The notes under the pieces: generated by a model | What the model saw: the letters and a program-made list of their open reading frames with translations, nothing else | Databases searched by the model: none | What the model was told of the DNA's origin: nothing | Program-made: the position numbers and the translations under genes | From: Drosophila miranda | Taxonomy: Eukaryota; Arthropoda; Insecta; Diptera; Drosophilidae | Length of the DNA stretch: 64,000 nucleotides | NCBI RefSeq assembly: GCF_003369915.1 | Contig: NC_046674.1 | Coordinates: 17,341,501 to 17,405,500 of the forward strand | Direction: 5' to 3' | In this document: positions 11,520 to 22,394 of the stretch, in pieces | Layout: every line of letters begins with the position of its first letter | Numbering within the stretch: position 1 is the stretch's first letter

Positions 11520-11529
11520 TCAGTCAGTT
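11520..11529 (+). promoter_or_regulatory. Initiator-like motif of array gene A
   Basis: Two overlapping Drosophila Inr matches, TCAGTC and TCAGTT, lie 82 and 78 bp upstream of the gene A ATG. They recur at the same offset in other units, for example 5647 and 14448. No TATA box is evident at -30. The implied 5' UTR is about 75-80 nt and ends in an A9 run directly before the ATG. This is a motif inference only. Confidence 0.4.
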
Positions 11530-11601
11530 TTCATCGACTCGTTTGAGAAGTCGAAAGGTTTACCCAGGATACGGAAAAGCCGGAAAAAGATTTAAAAAAA
11601 A

Positions 11602-12387
11602 ATGCCTGCAAATAAAAAAATTGAAGGAAACGCTAAAGGTAAAGGAAGTACTCGGTTCTGCGGCCATCGGACAGTCGTAACTTATTTCTCATTTCGTCTC
11701 TTTTCAGCTGGGAGTATACCGGGGGATGCAGGATCGGTGGCAACCGCGACTGTGGTTCGGCGCCAAATGCCGCCGCGCGCCTGCAAGAGCAAGAGCCAGA
11801 GCACCGCCAGGCCCAGTCTTACTCCCAGCCGCCAGCAGCCCAGCCGCCAGCAGCCCAGCCGCCAGCAGCCCAGCCGCCTGGCCACGAAGCCCAGCCTGAA
11901 GCCGACCACCGGCTCCCAGGCGCCATCGCAGACCATCGCAAAGTCGAGGCCCACCGGTCTCGAGACTATTTTTGAACTGCCCGGCGAAGAGGACGACGGG
12001 CCCACCAGCAGCCATGGCGTGGCTTTCGGCGAGTGCCAGCGCCGCGTCCTCGCCCTGGGTACGGGCGAAAAAAAAAGAGCCCTGTCGGAGAAGCGCTGCC
12101 TGAAGGTGCGCAACACCTTGGGCGAACGCAGCACCCGGCACATGATGACAATGCGGAAGTTCCGCGCTACTTTTGACAGCGTAATGCTCGGGGGCTCGGA
12201 CGATGCAGGCGAGTCGGTCGGAGTCGCTCCCGCAGTCGCACCCGGAGTCCCTCCCGTAGCTGCTCCCGGAGTCCCTCCCGTAGCTGCTCCCGAAGTCGCT
12301 CGCGCTGGACGAAACGCCGTTAGAAATCAGCCGGCACCATTCGTGCGGCGCACGAGCAGGAGGCTCAAGAGTCTGCCTCCGTTTTAG
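11602..12387 (+). CDS. Array gene A, copy 5: basic Ser/Arg/Pro/Gln-rich protein
   Basis: Exon 1 is 11602-11638 ([12 protein letters not shown]), intron 11639-11707 (69 bp) and exon 2 11708-12387. This gives 238 aa spliced or 261 aa with the stop-free intron retained. Three SRQQP pentapeptides lie in a basic Ser/Thr/Pro-rich N-terminal half. The mid-region has [13 protein letters not shown] and a Lys/Arg/Cys segment. As annotated, the tail is Val/Pro/Ala-rich. A possible second intron (12106-12179, GTGCGC...TTTTGACAG, 74 bp, GC-rich and so not typical) would instead join the main frame to an Arg/Ser/Cys-rich tail ending WTKRR at 12323. That protein would look protamine- or SR-like. Function is unknown; sperm nuclear basic protein is a hypothesis from composition. 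Confidence 0.5.
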   Translation: MPANKKIEGNAKGKGSTRFCGHRTVVTYFSFRLFSAGSIPGDAGSVATATVVRRQMPPRACKSKSQSTARPSLTPSRQQPSRQQPSRQQPSRLATKPSLKPTTGSQAPSQTIAKSRPTGLETIFELPGEEDDGPTSSHGVAFGECQRRVLALGTGEKKRALSEKRCLKVRNTLGERSTRHMMTMRKFRATFDSVMLGGSDDAGESVGVAPAVAPGVPPVAAPGVPPVAAPEVARAGRNAVRNQPAPFVRRTSRRLKSLPPF

Positions 12388-12538
12388 ATTATTGCACCTT
12401 CCACCCTCCACCTTCCACCCTCCATCTTCCCGAATGCGGCCAGGTGCTGGGCACCCTCCTCCTATCGCCCATCAAAGAGCCCCAGGTGTCTGCGAGAGAT
12501 GGCTCCCGAATGTAAATACCACCTCTTAAGACAGACAT

Positions 12539-12544
12539 AATAAA
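12539..12544 (+). terminator. Poly(A) signal of array gene A
   Basis: AATAAA lies about 150 bp after the stop codon in unit 5, within CATAATAAATCTAATGAATAA. The same sequence is found after gene A in the other complete units. Confidence 0.6.
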
Positions 12545-13260
12545 TCTAATGAATAATGTAATATTTACTTTAAAACTGTTTTGATTTCATTGAAATGTTA
12601 GTTCAAAACTTAAACATGATAGAATTTTTTTTTCTCAATAGCGTAATAAAAAACTCAAGCGCTTGTCTACGGTCCAATTTCGTACATCTCATTCACGCAA
12701 TTCCGACATGCTCACACGCACATTTTCGTTATCTTGTTGGATTTGTCCGCCTATTCTTTCTGCTCTACTCTTTCGCATTTAGAATGTACGGGGGGATTAT
12801 GATGGAATTAATAGAAAGAATATAATGGAAGATGCAGATTACTGTAACTATAGGTGGCATATAGAACTATCCACTCTTCGACCACAATACATATAAACTA
12901 CAGACTTATAAAGTTAGAGAAAAAACAAGTATAGAATAGATGGAATGGCTAATGGAAATAATATATTATAAAGGATGCTGTGGCAATAGCGCATAAGGCA
13001 GAATAATAATGATATGGATATAGCATGAATATATGTAAGTATTTATGGCAGATACTCCCAAAACAACTCTACTACTTTCTCTCGCACTAAACGCCTCACA
13101 AACTTAGCTACTTCTCCAGCAAAAACTCTTTCCAAAAGCTCAACAATATCCAATCCCCTCCAGTGCAACACGGGGGGAGAGCCCATTGCTCTTTTGCTTT
13201 CCGTTCGGGGGAACCCCACCATACAATGCAAAATCTTTCGTCCATTACCATACAAAAAAA

Positions 13261-13356
13261 GGGTCGGAAACGATTCCTTCTGGACGTTACACACATCCAC
13301 TTTTACCACAAATCTAATATACCCCAATACTCATTTTGAGTATCGGGTATAAAAAA
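13261..13356 (+). mobile_element. DINE-1 3' tail in unit 5
   Basis: Same fragment, from GGGTCGGAAACG to the hairpin and CGGGTATAAAAA. Confidence 0.85.
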
Positions 13357-13745
13357 GAGTACGTTCAATCTGGAACTGGTTCTAGAAGCACGAGCACTTC
13401 TCGATAGTTAAGCGATAGCGAACAAATTGCGAATAAACTGCGAGCAAACGCTCGAAGGAATCTACAAATAATCCCGTGCCACTAGGTTAGGGGTTTCTAG
13501 GTTTTATTTCTTACTAAATTGACGAACAAACTAAGAGACCTAAGCTGTTCCCTCAAGCGCACGTTCCCTCCACGATACCGATAGATGTCGACAATCGATA
13601 TGGAATGGAAATCCAAAGATTTGACATCTTTTGCATACAAATTAATGACTGATTTAATATCGAAAACCGGATGGAGTATAGACAGGAAATAGGAAATAGT
13701 CCAATATTATAGCGAAGGCTGTGCAATACCAGAACTATACCATAA

Positions 13746-14180
13746 CTATCCGTAACTGTCCGTAACTCTATCACTTCCAACACCTGTTGGAACAGCGAAA
13801 ACAGATTTGAGTTCTTATCCCCTCGAAAGTTATAGCCGTGGAACGGGAAATGGCGAAGCACTTGGGTTATTCTGCGCGTAGATAGACTTACAGCTCTTAC
13901 AGACCCTCTGGGGTGGCTTCATAGCTGCCTCCCGGCACTCCTGGTTGTTGTACACCGGTAGGCACGAAGGATCATGTATGTCGGGGATCATACCTGCCTG
14001 GCCCCATGCCGATTGGGTTGACAATTTGGAGCTGGCAGATGGCAGGTTATCCTCTTCTCGGCCCGTGATCGTTGGAGGACCCGCTTTGGGTGCCAGCCAG
14101 TCGGGTGCCGGCAGGACAACCCCAAAGTCTTCAGAGATTGCACATGCAAAAGATACACATGTATTCCGCAAGGGATTCAT
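13746..14180 (-). CDS. Array gene B, copy 6
   Basis: Exon 1 is 14180-13892, intron 13891-13784 and exon 2 13783-13746, encoding 108 aa as in unit 5. I see no disabling change. Confidence 0.42.
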
Positions 14181-14529
14181 TCCTTATCTTGAACGTGGAG
14201 CGAAGGATCTTCTACGCGCATGTTTCCTTGATAGACTACACAGTACCAGGTACGAGGTACGAGGTACCAGGTACCAGGATGTTCCATAAAGCGTGGTCAG
14301 CCCCGCCCAGGACTGGGTCCCAGAATCCTGCGAGGCCGAGGCCGAGTCCTACGCCTGCGGGGCATATACAATTGGTTTTAGTGCCAGTCTCTGATTGTAG
14401 CAAAGCCCACTCTGAACCTCTTTCAGTCTCGGGCTGTCTCTGTTTTCTCAGTCAGTTTTCATCGACTCGTTTGAGAAGTCGAAAGGTTTACCCAGGATAC
14501 GGAAAAGCCGGAAAAAGATTTAAAAAAAA

Positions 14530-15342
14530 ATGCCTGCAAATAAAAAAATTGAAGGAAACGCTAAAGGTAAAGGAAGTACTCGGTTCTGCGGCCATCGGAC
14601 AGTCGTAACTTATTTCTCATTTCGTCTCTTTTCAGCTGGGAGTATACCGGGGGATGCAGGATCGGTGGCAACCGCGACTGTGGTTCGGCGCCAAATGCCG
14701 CCGCGCGCCTGCAAGAGCAAGAGCCAGAGCACCGCCAGGCCCAGTCTTACTCCCAGCCGCCAGCAGCCCAGCCGCCAGAAGCCCAGCCGCCAGCCCAGCC
14801 GCCAGCAGCCCAGCCGCCAGCAGCCCAGCCGCCTGGCCACGAAGCCCAGCCTGAAGCCGACCACCGGCTCCCAGGCGCCATCGCAGACCATCGCAAAGTC
14901 GAGGCCCACCGGTCTCGAGACTATTTTTGAACTGCCCGGCGAAGAGGACGACGGGCCCACCAGCAGCCATGGCGTGGCTTTCGGCGAGTGCCAGCGCCGC
15001 GTCCTCGCCCTGGGTACGGGCGAAAAAAAAAGAGCCCTGTCGGAGAAGCGCTGCCTGAAGGTGCGCAACACCTTGGGCGAACGCAGCACCCGGCACATGA
15101 TGACAATGCGGAAGTTCCGCGCTACTTTTGACAGCGTAATGCTCGGGGGCTCGGACGATGCAGGCGAGTCGGTCGGAGTCGCTCCCGCAGTCGCACCCGG
15201 AGTCCCTCCCGTAGCTGCTCCCGGAGTCCCTCCCGTAGCTGCTCCCGAAGTCGCTCGCGCTGGACGAAACGCCGTTAGAAATCAGCCGGCACCATTCATG
15301 CGGCGCACGAGCAGGAGGCTCAAGAGTCTGCCTCCGTTTTAG
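14530..15342 (+). CDS. Array gene A, copy 6
   Basis: Exon 1 is 14530-14566, intron 14567-14635 and exon 2 14636-15342, giving 247 aa spliced or 270 aa unspliced. It has five pentapeptide units, including one SRQKP and one shortened SRQP that lost a whole codon and so kept the frame. The C-terminus is the Val/Pro/Ala-rich form. Confidence 0.5.
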   Translation: MPANKKIEGNAKGKGSTRFCGHRTVVTYFSFRLFSAGSIPGDAGSVATATVVRRQMPPRACKSKSQSTARPSLTPSRQQPSRQKPSRQPSRQQPSRQQPSRLATKPSLKPTTGSQAPSQTIAKSRPTGLETIFELPGEEDDGPTSSHGVAFGECQRRVLALGTGEKKRALSEKRCLKVRNTLGERSTRHMMTMRKFRATFDSVMLGGSDDAGESVGVAPAVAPGVPPVAAPGVPPVAAPEVARAGRNAVRNQPAPFMRRTSRRLKSLPPF

Positions 15343-16215
15343 ATTATTGCACCTTCCACCCTCCACCTTCCACCCTCCATCTTCCCGAATGCGGCCAGGT
15401 GCTGGGCACCCTCCTCCTATCGCCCATCAAAGAGCCCCAGGTGTCTGCGAGAGATGGCTCCCGAATGTAAATACCACCTCTTAAGACAGACATAATAAAT
15501 CTAATGAATAATGTAATATTTACTTTAAAACTGTTTTGATTTCATTGAAATGTTAGTTCAAAACTTAAACATGATAGAATTTTTTTTTCTCAATAGCGTA
15601 ATAAAAAACTCAAGCGCTTGTCTACGGTCCAATTTCGTACATCTCATTCACGCAATTCCGACATGCTCACACGCACATTTTCGTTATCTTGTTGGATTTG
15701 TCCGCCTATTCTTTCTGCTCTACTCTTTCGCATTTAGAATGTACGGGGGGATTATGATGGAATTAATAGAAAGAATATAATGGAAGATGCAGATTACTGT
15801 AACTATAGGTGGCATATAGAACTATCCACTCTTCGACCACAATACATATAAACTACAGACTTATAAAGTTAGAGAAAAAACAAGTATAGAATAGATGGAA
15901 TGGCTAATGGAAATAATATATTATAAAGGATGCTGTGGCAATAGCGCATAAGGCAGAATAATAATGATATGGATATAGCATGAATATATGTAAGTATTTA
16001 TGGCAGATACTCCCAAAACAACTCTACTACTTTCTCTCGCACTAAACGCCTCACAAACTTAGCTACTTCTCCAGCAAAAACTCTTTCCAAAAGCTCAACA
16101 ATATCCAATCCCCTCCAGTGCAACACGGGGGGAGAGCCCATTGCTCTTTTGCTTTCCGTTCGGGGGAACCCCACCATACAATGCAAAATCTTTCGTCCAT
16201 TACCATACAAAAAAA

Positions 16216-16311
16216 GGGTCGGAAACGATTCCTTCTGGACGTTACACACATCCACTTTTACCACAAATCTAATATACCCCAATACTCATTTTGAGTATCG
16301 GGTATAAAAAA
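16216..16311 (+). mobile_element. DINE-1 3' tail in unit 6
   Basis: Same ~95-bp fragment with terminal hairpin. Confidence 0.85.
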
Positions 16312-16700
16312 GAGTACGTTCAATCTGGAACTGGTTCTAGAAGCACGAGCACTTCTCGATAGTTAAGCGATAGCGAACAAATTGCGAATAAACTGCGAGC
16401 AAACGCTCGAAGGAATCTACAAATAATCCCGTGCCACTAGGTTAGGGGTTTCTAGGTTTTATTTCTTACTAAATTGACGAACAAACTAAGAGACCTAAGC
16501 TGTTCCCTCAAGCGCACGTTCCCTCCACGATACCGATAGATGTCGACAATCGATATGGAATGGAAATCCAAAGATTTGACATCTTTTGCATACAAATTAA
16601 TGACTGATTTAATATCGAAAACCGGATGGAGTATAGACAGGAAATAGGAAATAGTCCAATATTATAGCGAAGGCTGTGCAATACCAGAACTATACCATAA

Positions 16701-17135
16701 CTATCCGTAACTGTCCGTAACTCTATCACTTCCAACACCTGTTGGAACAGCGAAAACAGATTTGAGTTCTTATCCCCTCGAAAGTTATAGCCGTGGAACG
16801 GGAAATGGCGAAGCACTTGGGTTATTCTGCGCGTAGATAGACTTACAGCTCTTACAGACCCTCTGGGGTGGCTTCATAGCTGCCTCCCGGCACTCCTGGT
16901 TGTTGTACACCGGTAGGCACGAAGGATCATGTATGTCGGGGATCATACCTGCCTGGCCCCATGCCGATTGGGTTGACAATTTGGAGCTGGCAGATGGCAG
17001 GTTATCCTCTTCTCGGCCCGTGATCGTTGGAGGACCCGCTTTGGGTGCCAGCCAGTCGGGTGCCGGCAGGACAACCCCAAAGTCTTCAGAGATTGCACAT
17101 GCAAAAGATACACATGTATTCCGCAAGGGATTCAT
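16701..17135 (-). CDS. Array gene B, copy 7
   Basis: Exon 1 is 17135-16847, intron 16846-16739 and exon 2 16738-16701, encoding 108 aa identical in layout to unit 5. Confidence 0.42.
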
Positions 17136-17484
17136 TCCTTATCTTGAACGTGGAGCGAAGGATCTTCTACGCGCATGTTTCCTTGATAGACTACACAGTA
17201 CCAGGTACGAGGTACGAGGTACCAGGTACCAGGATGTTCCATAAAGCGTGGTCAGCCCCGCCCAGGACTGGGTCCCAGAATCCTGCGAGGCCGAGGCCGA
17301 GTCCTACGCCTGCGGGGCATATACAATTGGTTTTAGTGCCAGTCTCTGATTGTAGCAAAGCCCACTCTGAACCTCTTTCAGTCTCGGGCTGTCTCTGTTT
17401 TCTCAGTCAGTTTTCATCGACTCGTTTGAGAAGTCGAAAGGTTTACCCAGGATACGGAAAAGCCGGAAAAAGATTTAAAAAAAA

Positions 17485-17796
17485 ATGCCTGCAAATAAAA
17501 AAATTGAAGGAAACGCTAAAGGTAAAGGAAGTACTCGGTTCTGCGGCCATCGGACAGTCGTAACTTATTTCTCATTTCGTCTCTTTTCAGCTGGGAGTAT
17601 ACCGGGGGATGCAGGATCGGTGGCAACCGCGACTGTGGTTCGGCGCCAAATGCCGCCGCGCGCCTGCAAGAGCAAGAGCCAGAGCACCGCCAGGCCCAGT
17701 CTTACTCCCAGCCGCCAGCAGCCAGCCGCCAGAAGCCCAGCCGCCAGCAGCCCAGCCGCCAGCAGCCCAGCCGCCTGGCCACGAAGCCCAGCCTGA
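17485..17796 (+). pseudogene. Array gene A, copy 7 (frameshifted in minisatellite)
   Basis: Exon 1 is 17485-17521, intron 17522-17590, exon 2 from 17591. One C is missing after the first SRQQP (AGCAGCCAGCC near 17718), so the frame turns Ala/Ser/Pro-rich and stops at 17796. The rest of the gene remains recognisable downstream in another frame (17916-18284). It is either a broken copy or a sequencing slip in a repeat. Confidence 0.5.
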
Positions 17797-19154
17797 AGCC
17801 GACCACCGGCTCCCAGGCGCCATCGCAGACCATCGCAAAGTCGAGGCCCACCGGTCTCGAGACTATTTTTGAACTGCCCGGCGAAGAGGACGACGGGCCC
17901 ACCAGCAGCCATGGCGTGGCTTTCGGCGAGTGCCAGCGCCGCGTCCTCGCCCTGGGTACGGGCGAAAAAAAAAGAGCCCTGTCGGAGAAGCGCTGCCTGA
18001 AGGTGCGCAACACCTTGGGCGAACGCAGCACCCGGCACATGATGACAATGCGGAAGTTCCGCGCTACTTTTGACAGCGTAATGCTCGGGGGCTCGGACGA
18101 TGCAGGCGAGTCGGTCGGAGTCGCTCCCGCAGTCGCACCCGGAGTCCCTCCCGTAGCTGCTCCCGGAGTCCCTCCCGTAGCTGCTCCCGAAGTCGCTCGC
18201 GCTGGACGAAACGCCGTTAGAAATCAGCCGGCACCATTCATGCGGCGCACGAGCAGGAGGCTCAAGAGTCTGCCTCCGTTTTAGATTATTGCACCTTCCA
18301 CCCTCCACCTTCCACCCTCCATCTTCCCGAATGCGGCCAGGTGCTGGGCACCCTCCTCCTATCGCCCATCAAAGAGCCCCAGGTGTCTGCGAGAGATGGC
18401 TCCCGAATGTAAATACCACCTCTTAAGACAGACATAATAAATCTAATGAATAATGTAATATTTACTTTAAAACTGTTTTGATTTCATTGAAATGTTAGTT
18501 CAAAACTTAAACATGATAGAATTTTTTTTTCTCAATAGCGTAATAAAAAACTCAAGCGCTTGTCTACGGTCCAATTTCGTACATCTCATTCACGCAATTC
18601 CGACATGCTCACACGCACATTTTCGTTATCTTGTTGGATTTGTCCGCCTATTCTTTCTGCTCTACTCTTTCGCATTTAGAATGTACGGGGGATTATGATG
18701 GAATTAATAGAAAGAATATAATGGAAGATGCAGATTACTGTAACTATAGGTGGCATATAGAACTATCCACTCTTCGACCACAATACATATAAACTACAGA
18801 CTTATAAAGTTAGAGAAAAAACAAGTATAGAATAGATGGAATGGCTAATGGAAATAATATATTATAAAGGATGCTGTGGCAATAGCGCATAAGGCAGAAT
18901 AATAATGATATGGATATAGCATGAATATATGTAAGTATTTATGGCAGATACTCCCAAAACAACTCTACTACTTTCTCTCGCACTAAACGCCTCACAAACT
19001 TAGCTACTTCTCCAGCAAAAACTCTTTCCAAAAGCTCAACAATATCCAATCCCCTCCAGTGCAACACGGGGGAGAGCCCATTGCTCTTTTGCTTTCCGTT
19101 CGGGGAACCCCACCATACAATGCAAAATCTTTCGTCCATTACCATACAAAAAAA

Positions 19155-19250
19155 GGGTCGGAAACGATTCCTTCTGGACGTTACACACATCCACTTTTAC
19201 CACAAATCTAATATACCCCAATACTCATTTTGAGTATCGGGTATAAAAAA
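19155..19250 (+). mobile_element. DINE-1 3' tail in unit 7
   Basis: Same ~95-bp fragment with terminal hairpin. Confidence 0.85.
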
Positions 19251-19639
19251 GAGTACGTTCAATCTGGAACTGGTTCTAGAAGCACGAGCACTTCTCGATA
19301 GTTAAGCGATAGCGAACAAATTGCGAATAAACTGCGAGCAAACGCTCGAAGGAATCTACAAATAATCCCGTGCCACTAGGTTAGGGGTTTCTAGGTTTTA
19401 TTTCTTACTAAATTGACGAACAAACTAAGAGACCTAAGCTGTTCCCTCAAGCGCACGTTCCCTCCACGATACCGATAGATGTCGACAATCGATATGGAAT
19501 GGAAATCCAAAGATTTGACATCTTTTGCATACAAATTAATGACTGATTTAATATCGAAAACCGGATGGAGTATAGACAGGAAATAGGAAATAGTCCAATA
19601 TTATAGCGAAGGCTGTGCAATACCAGAACTATACCATAA

Positions 19640-20074
19640 CTATCCGTAACTGTCCGTAACTCTATCACTTCCAACACCTGTTGGAACAGCGAAAACAGAT
19701 TTGAGTTCTTATCCCCTCGAAAGTTATAGCCGTGGAACGGGAAATGGCGAAGCACTTGGGTTATTCTGCGCGTAGATAGACTTACAGCTCTTACAGACCC
19801 TCTGGGGTGGCTTCATAGCTGCCTCCCGGCACTCCTGGTTGTTGTACACCGGTAGGCACGAAGGATCATGTATGTCGGGGATCATACCTGCCTGGCCCCA
19901 TGCCGATTGGGTTGACAATTTGGAGATGGCAGATGGCAGGTTATCCTCTTCTCGGCCCGTGATCGTTGGAGGACCCGCTTTGGGTGCCAGCCAGTCGGGT
20001 GCCGGCAGGACAACCCCAAAGTCTTCAGAGATTGCACATGCAAAAGATACACATGTATTCCGCAAGGGATTCAT
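19640..20074 (-). CDS. Array gene B, copy 8
   Basis: Exon 1 is 20074-19786, intron 19785-19678 and exon 2 19677-19640, encoding 108 aa. One replacement relative to the other copies (SASSKL becomes SAISKL). The frame is intact. Confidence 0.42.
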
Positions 20075-20423
20075 TCCTTATCTTGAACGTGGAGCGAAGG
20101 ATCTTCTACGCGCATGTTTCCTTGATAGACTACACAGTACCAGGTACGAGGTACGAGGTACCAGGTACCAGGATGTTCCATAAAGCGTGGTCAGCCCCGC
20201 CCAGGACTGGGTCCCAGAATCCTGCGAGGCCGAGGCCGAGTCCTACGCCTGCGGGGCATATACAATTGGTTTTAGTGCCAGTCTCTGATTGTAGCAAAGC
20301 CCACTCTGAACCTCTTTCAGTCTCGGGCTGTCTCTGTTTTCTCAGTCAGTTTTCATCGACTCGTTTGAGAAGTCGAAAGGTTTACCCAGGATACGGAAAA
20401 GCCGGAAAAAGATTTAAAAAAAA

Positions 20424-21209
20424 ATGCCTGCAAATAAAAAAATTGAAGGAAACGCTAAAGGTAAAGGAAGTACTCGGTTCTGCGGCCATCGGACAGTCGT
20501 AACTTATTTCTCATTTCGTCTCTTTTCAGCTGGGAGTATACCGGGGGATGCAGGATCGGTGGCAACCGCGACTGTGGTTCGGCGCCAAATGCCGCCGCGC
20601 GCCTGCAAGAGCAAGAGCCAGAGCACCGCCAGGCCCAGTCTTACTCCCAGCCGCCAGCAGCCCAGCCGCCAGCAGCCCAGCCGCCAGCAGCCCAGCCGCC
20701 TGGCCACGAAGCCCAGCCTGAAGCCGACCACCGGCTCCCAGGCGCCATCGCAGACCATCGCAAAGTCGAGGCCCACCGGTCTCGAGACTATTTTTGAACT
20801 GCCCGGCGAAGAGGACGACGGGCCCACCAGCAGCCATGGCGTGGCTTTCGGCGAGTGCCAGCGCCGCGTCCTCGCCCTGGGTACGGGCGAAAAAAAAAGA
20901 GCCCTGTCGGAGAAGCGCTGCCTGAAGGTGCGCAACACCTTGGGCGAACGCAGCACCCGGCACATGATGACAATGCGGAAGTTCCGCGCTACTTTTGACA
21001 GCGTAATGCTCGGGGGCTCGGACGATGCAGGCGAGTCGGTCGGAGTCGCTCCCGCAGTCGCACCCGGAGTCCCTCCCGTAGCTGCTCCCGGAGTCCCTCC
21101 CGTAGCTGCTCCCGAAGTCGCTCGCGCTGGAGGAAACGCCGTTAGAAATCAGCTGGCACCATTCGTGCGGCGCACGAGCAGGAGGCTCAAGAGTCTGCCT
21201 CCGTTTTAG
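20424..21209 (+). CDS. Array gene A, copy 8
   Basis: Exon 1 is 20424-20460, intron 20461-20529 and exon 2 20530-21209, giving 238 aa spliced or 261 aa unspliced. It has three pentapeptide repeats. Two private replacements occur near the C-terminus (Arg to Gly, Pro to Leu) compared with unit 5. The frame is intact, with five Gs before the tail. Confidence 0.5.
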   Translation: MPANKKIEGNAKGKGSTRFCGHRTVVTYFSFRLFSAGSIPGDAGSVATATVVRRQMPPRACKSKSQSTARPSLTPSRQQPSRQQPSRQQPSRLATKPSLKPTTGSQAPSQTIAKSRPTGLETIFELPGEEDDGPTSSHGVAFGECQRRVLALGTGEKKRALSEKRCLKVRNTLGERSTRHMMTMRKFRATFDSVMLGGSDDAGESVGVAPAVAPGVPPVAAPGVPPVAAPEVARAGGNAVRNQLAPFVRRTSRRLKSLPPF

Positions 21210-22087
21210 ATTATTGCACCTTCCACCCTCCACCTTCCACCCTCCATCTTCCCGAATGCGGCCAGGTGCTGGGCACCCTCCTCCTATCGCCCATCAAAGA
21301 GCCCCAGGTGTCTGCGAGAGATGGCTCCCGAATGTAAATACCACCTCTTAAGACAGACATAATAAATCTAATGAATAATGTAATATTTACTTTAAAACTG
21401 TTTTGATTTCATTGAAATGTTAGTTCAAAACTTAAACATGATTTTGATGAATTTTTTTTTCTCAATAGCGTAATAAAAAACTCAAGCGCTTGTCTACGGT
21501 CCAATTTCGTACATCTCATTCACGCAATTCCGACATGCTCACACGCACATTTTCGTTATCTTGTTGGATTTGTCCGCCTATTCTTTCTGCTCTACTCTTT
21601 CGCATTTAGAATGTACGGGGGGATTATGATGGAATTAATAGAAAGAATATAATGGAAGATGCAGATTACTGTAACTATAGGTGGCATATAGAACTATCCA
21701 CTCTTCGACCACAATACATATAAACTACAGACTTATAAAGTTAGAGAAAAAACAAGTATAGAATAGATGGAATGGCTAATGGAAATAATATATTATAAAG
21801 GATGCTGTGGCAATAGCGCATAAGGCAGAATAATAATGATATGGATATAGCATGAATATATGTAAGTATTTATGGCAGATACTCCCAAAACAACTCTACT
21901 ACTTTCTCTCGCACTAAACGCCTCACAAACTTAGCTACTTCTCCAGCAAAAACTCTTTCCAAAAGCTCAACAATATCCAATCCCCTCCAGTGCAACACGG
22001 GGGGAGAGCCCATTGCTCTTTTGCTTTCCGTTCGGGGGAACCCCACCATACAATGCAAAATCTTTCGTCCATTACCATACAAAAAAA

Positions 22088-22183
22088 GGGTCGGAAACGA
22101 TTCCTTCTGGACGTTACACACATCCACTTTTACCACAAATCTAATATACCCCAATACTCATTTTGAGTATCGGGTATAAAAAA
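22088..22183 (+). mobile_element. DINE-1 3' tail in unit 8
   Basis: Same ~95-bp fragment, the last in-array copy. It is about 1.5 kb upstream of the equivalent end of the full element. Confidence 0.85.
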
Positions 22184-22394
22184 GAGTACGTTCAATCTGG
22201 AACTGGTTCTAGAAGCACGAGCATTTCTCGATAGTTAAGCGATAGCGAACAAATTGCGAATAAACTGCGAGCAAACGCTCGAAGGAATCTACAAATAATC
22301 CCGTGCCACTAGGTTAGGGGTTTCTAGGTTTTATTTCTTACTAAATTGACGAACAAACTAAGAGAACTAAGCTGTTCCCTCAAGCGCACGTTCC

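Larger units (their letters stand above)
10640..13567 (+). repeat. Array unit 5 (reference unit, both genes open)
   Basis: Complete 2928-bp unit with the shortest minisatellite (three copies). Gene order is gene B on minus (10818-11252), a ~350-bp divergent spacer, gene A on plus (11602-12387), an AT-rich spacer, the DINE-1 tail (13261-13356), and a ~200-bp linker to the next unit. Confidence 0.98.
13568..16522 (+). repeat. Array unit 6
   Basis: Complete 2955-bp unit, the longest. Five minisatellite copies, one of them 12 bp (SRQP), account for the extra 27 bp over unit 5. Both genes are open. Confidence 0.97.
16523..19461 (+). repeat. Array unit 7
   Basis: Complete 2939-bp unit. Gene A is broken by a single C loss in the minisatellite. 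Gene B is open. Confidence 0.97.
19462..22394 (+). repeat. Array unit 8
   Basis: Complete 2933-bp unit with three minisatellite copies. It is the most diverged unit: it carries private substitutions in gene A (near 21131 and 21154), in gene B (near 19926) and a small insertion near 21441. Greater divergence at an array edge is expected if homogenisation is weaker there. Confidence 0.97.

Noticed and set aside
11144-11680. 178-codon plus-strand frame spanning the divergent spacer, present in every unit
   Set aside because: It runs through the presumed promoter and overlaps gene A exon 1 in another frame. Composition looks like translated non-coding DNA. It persists only because the units are near-identical.
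11704-12411. 235-codon minus-strand frame opposite gene A
   Set aside because: GC-rich antisense shadow with LLAAG repeats complementary to the minisatellite. No initiation or splicing evidence.
12595-12825. 76-codon plus-strand frame after gene A in most units
   Set aside because: It is lost in units 2 and 8 through small indels near the start, lies after the poly(A) signal, and has a non-protein-like composition.
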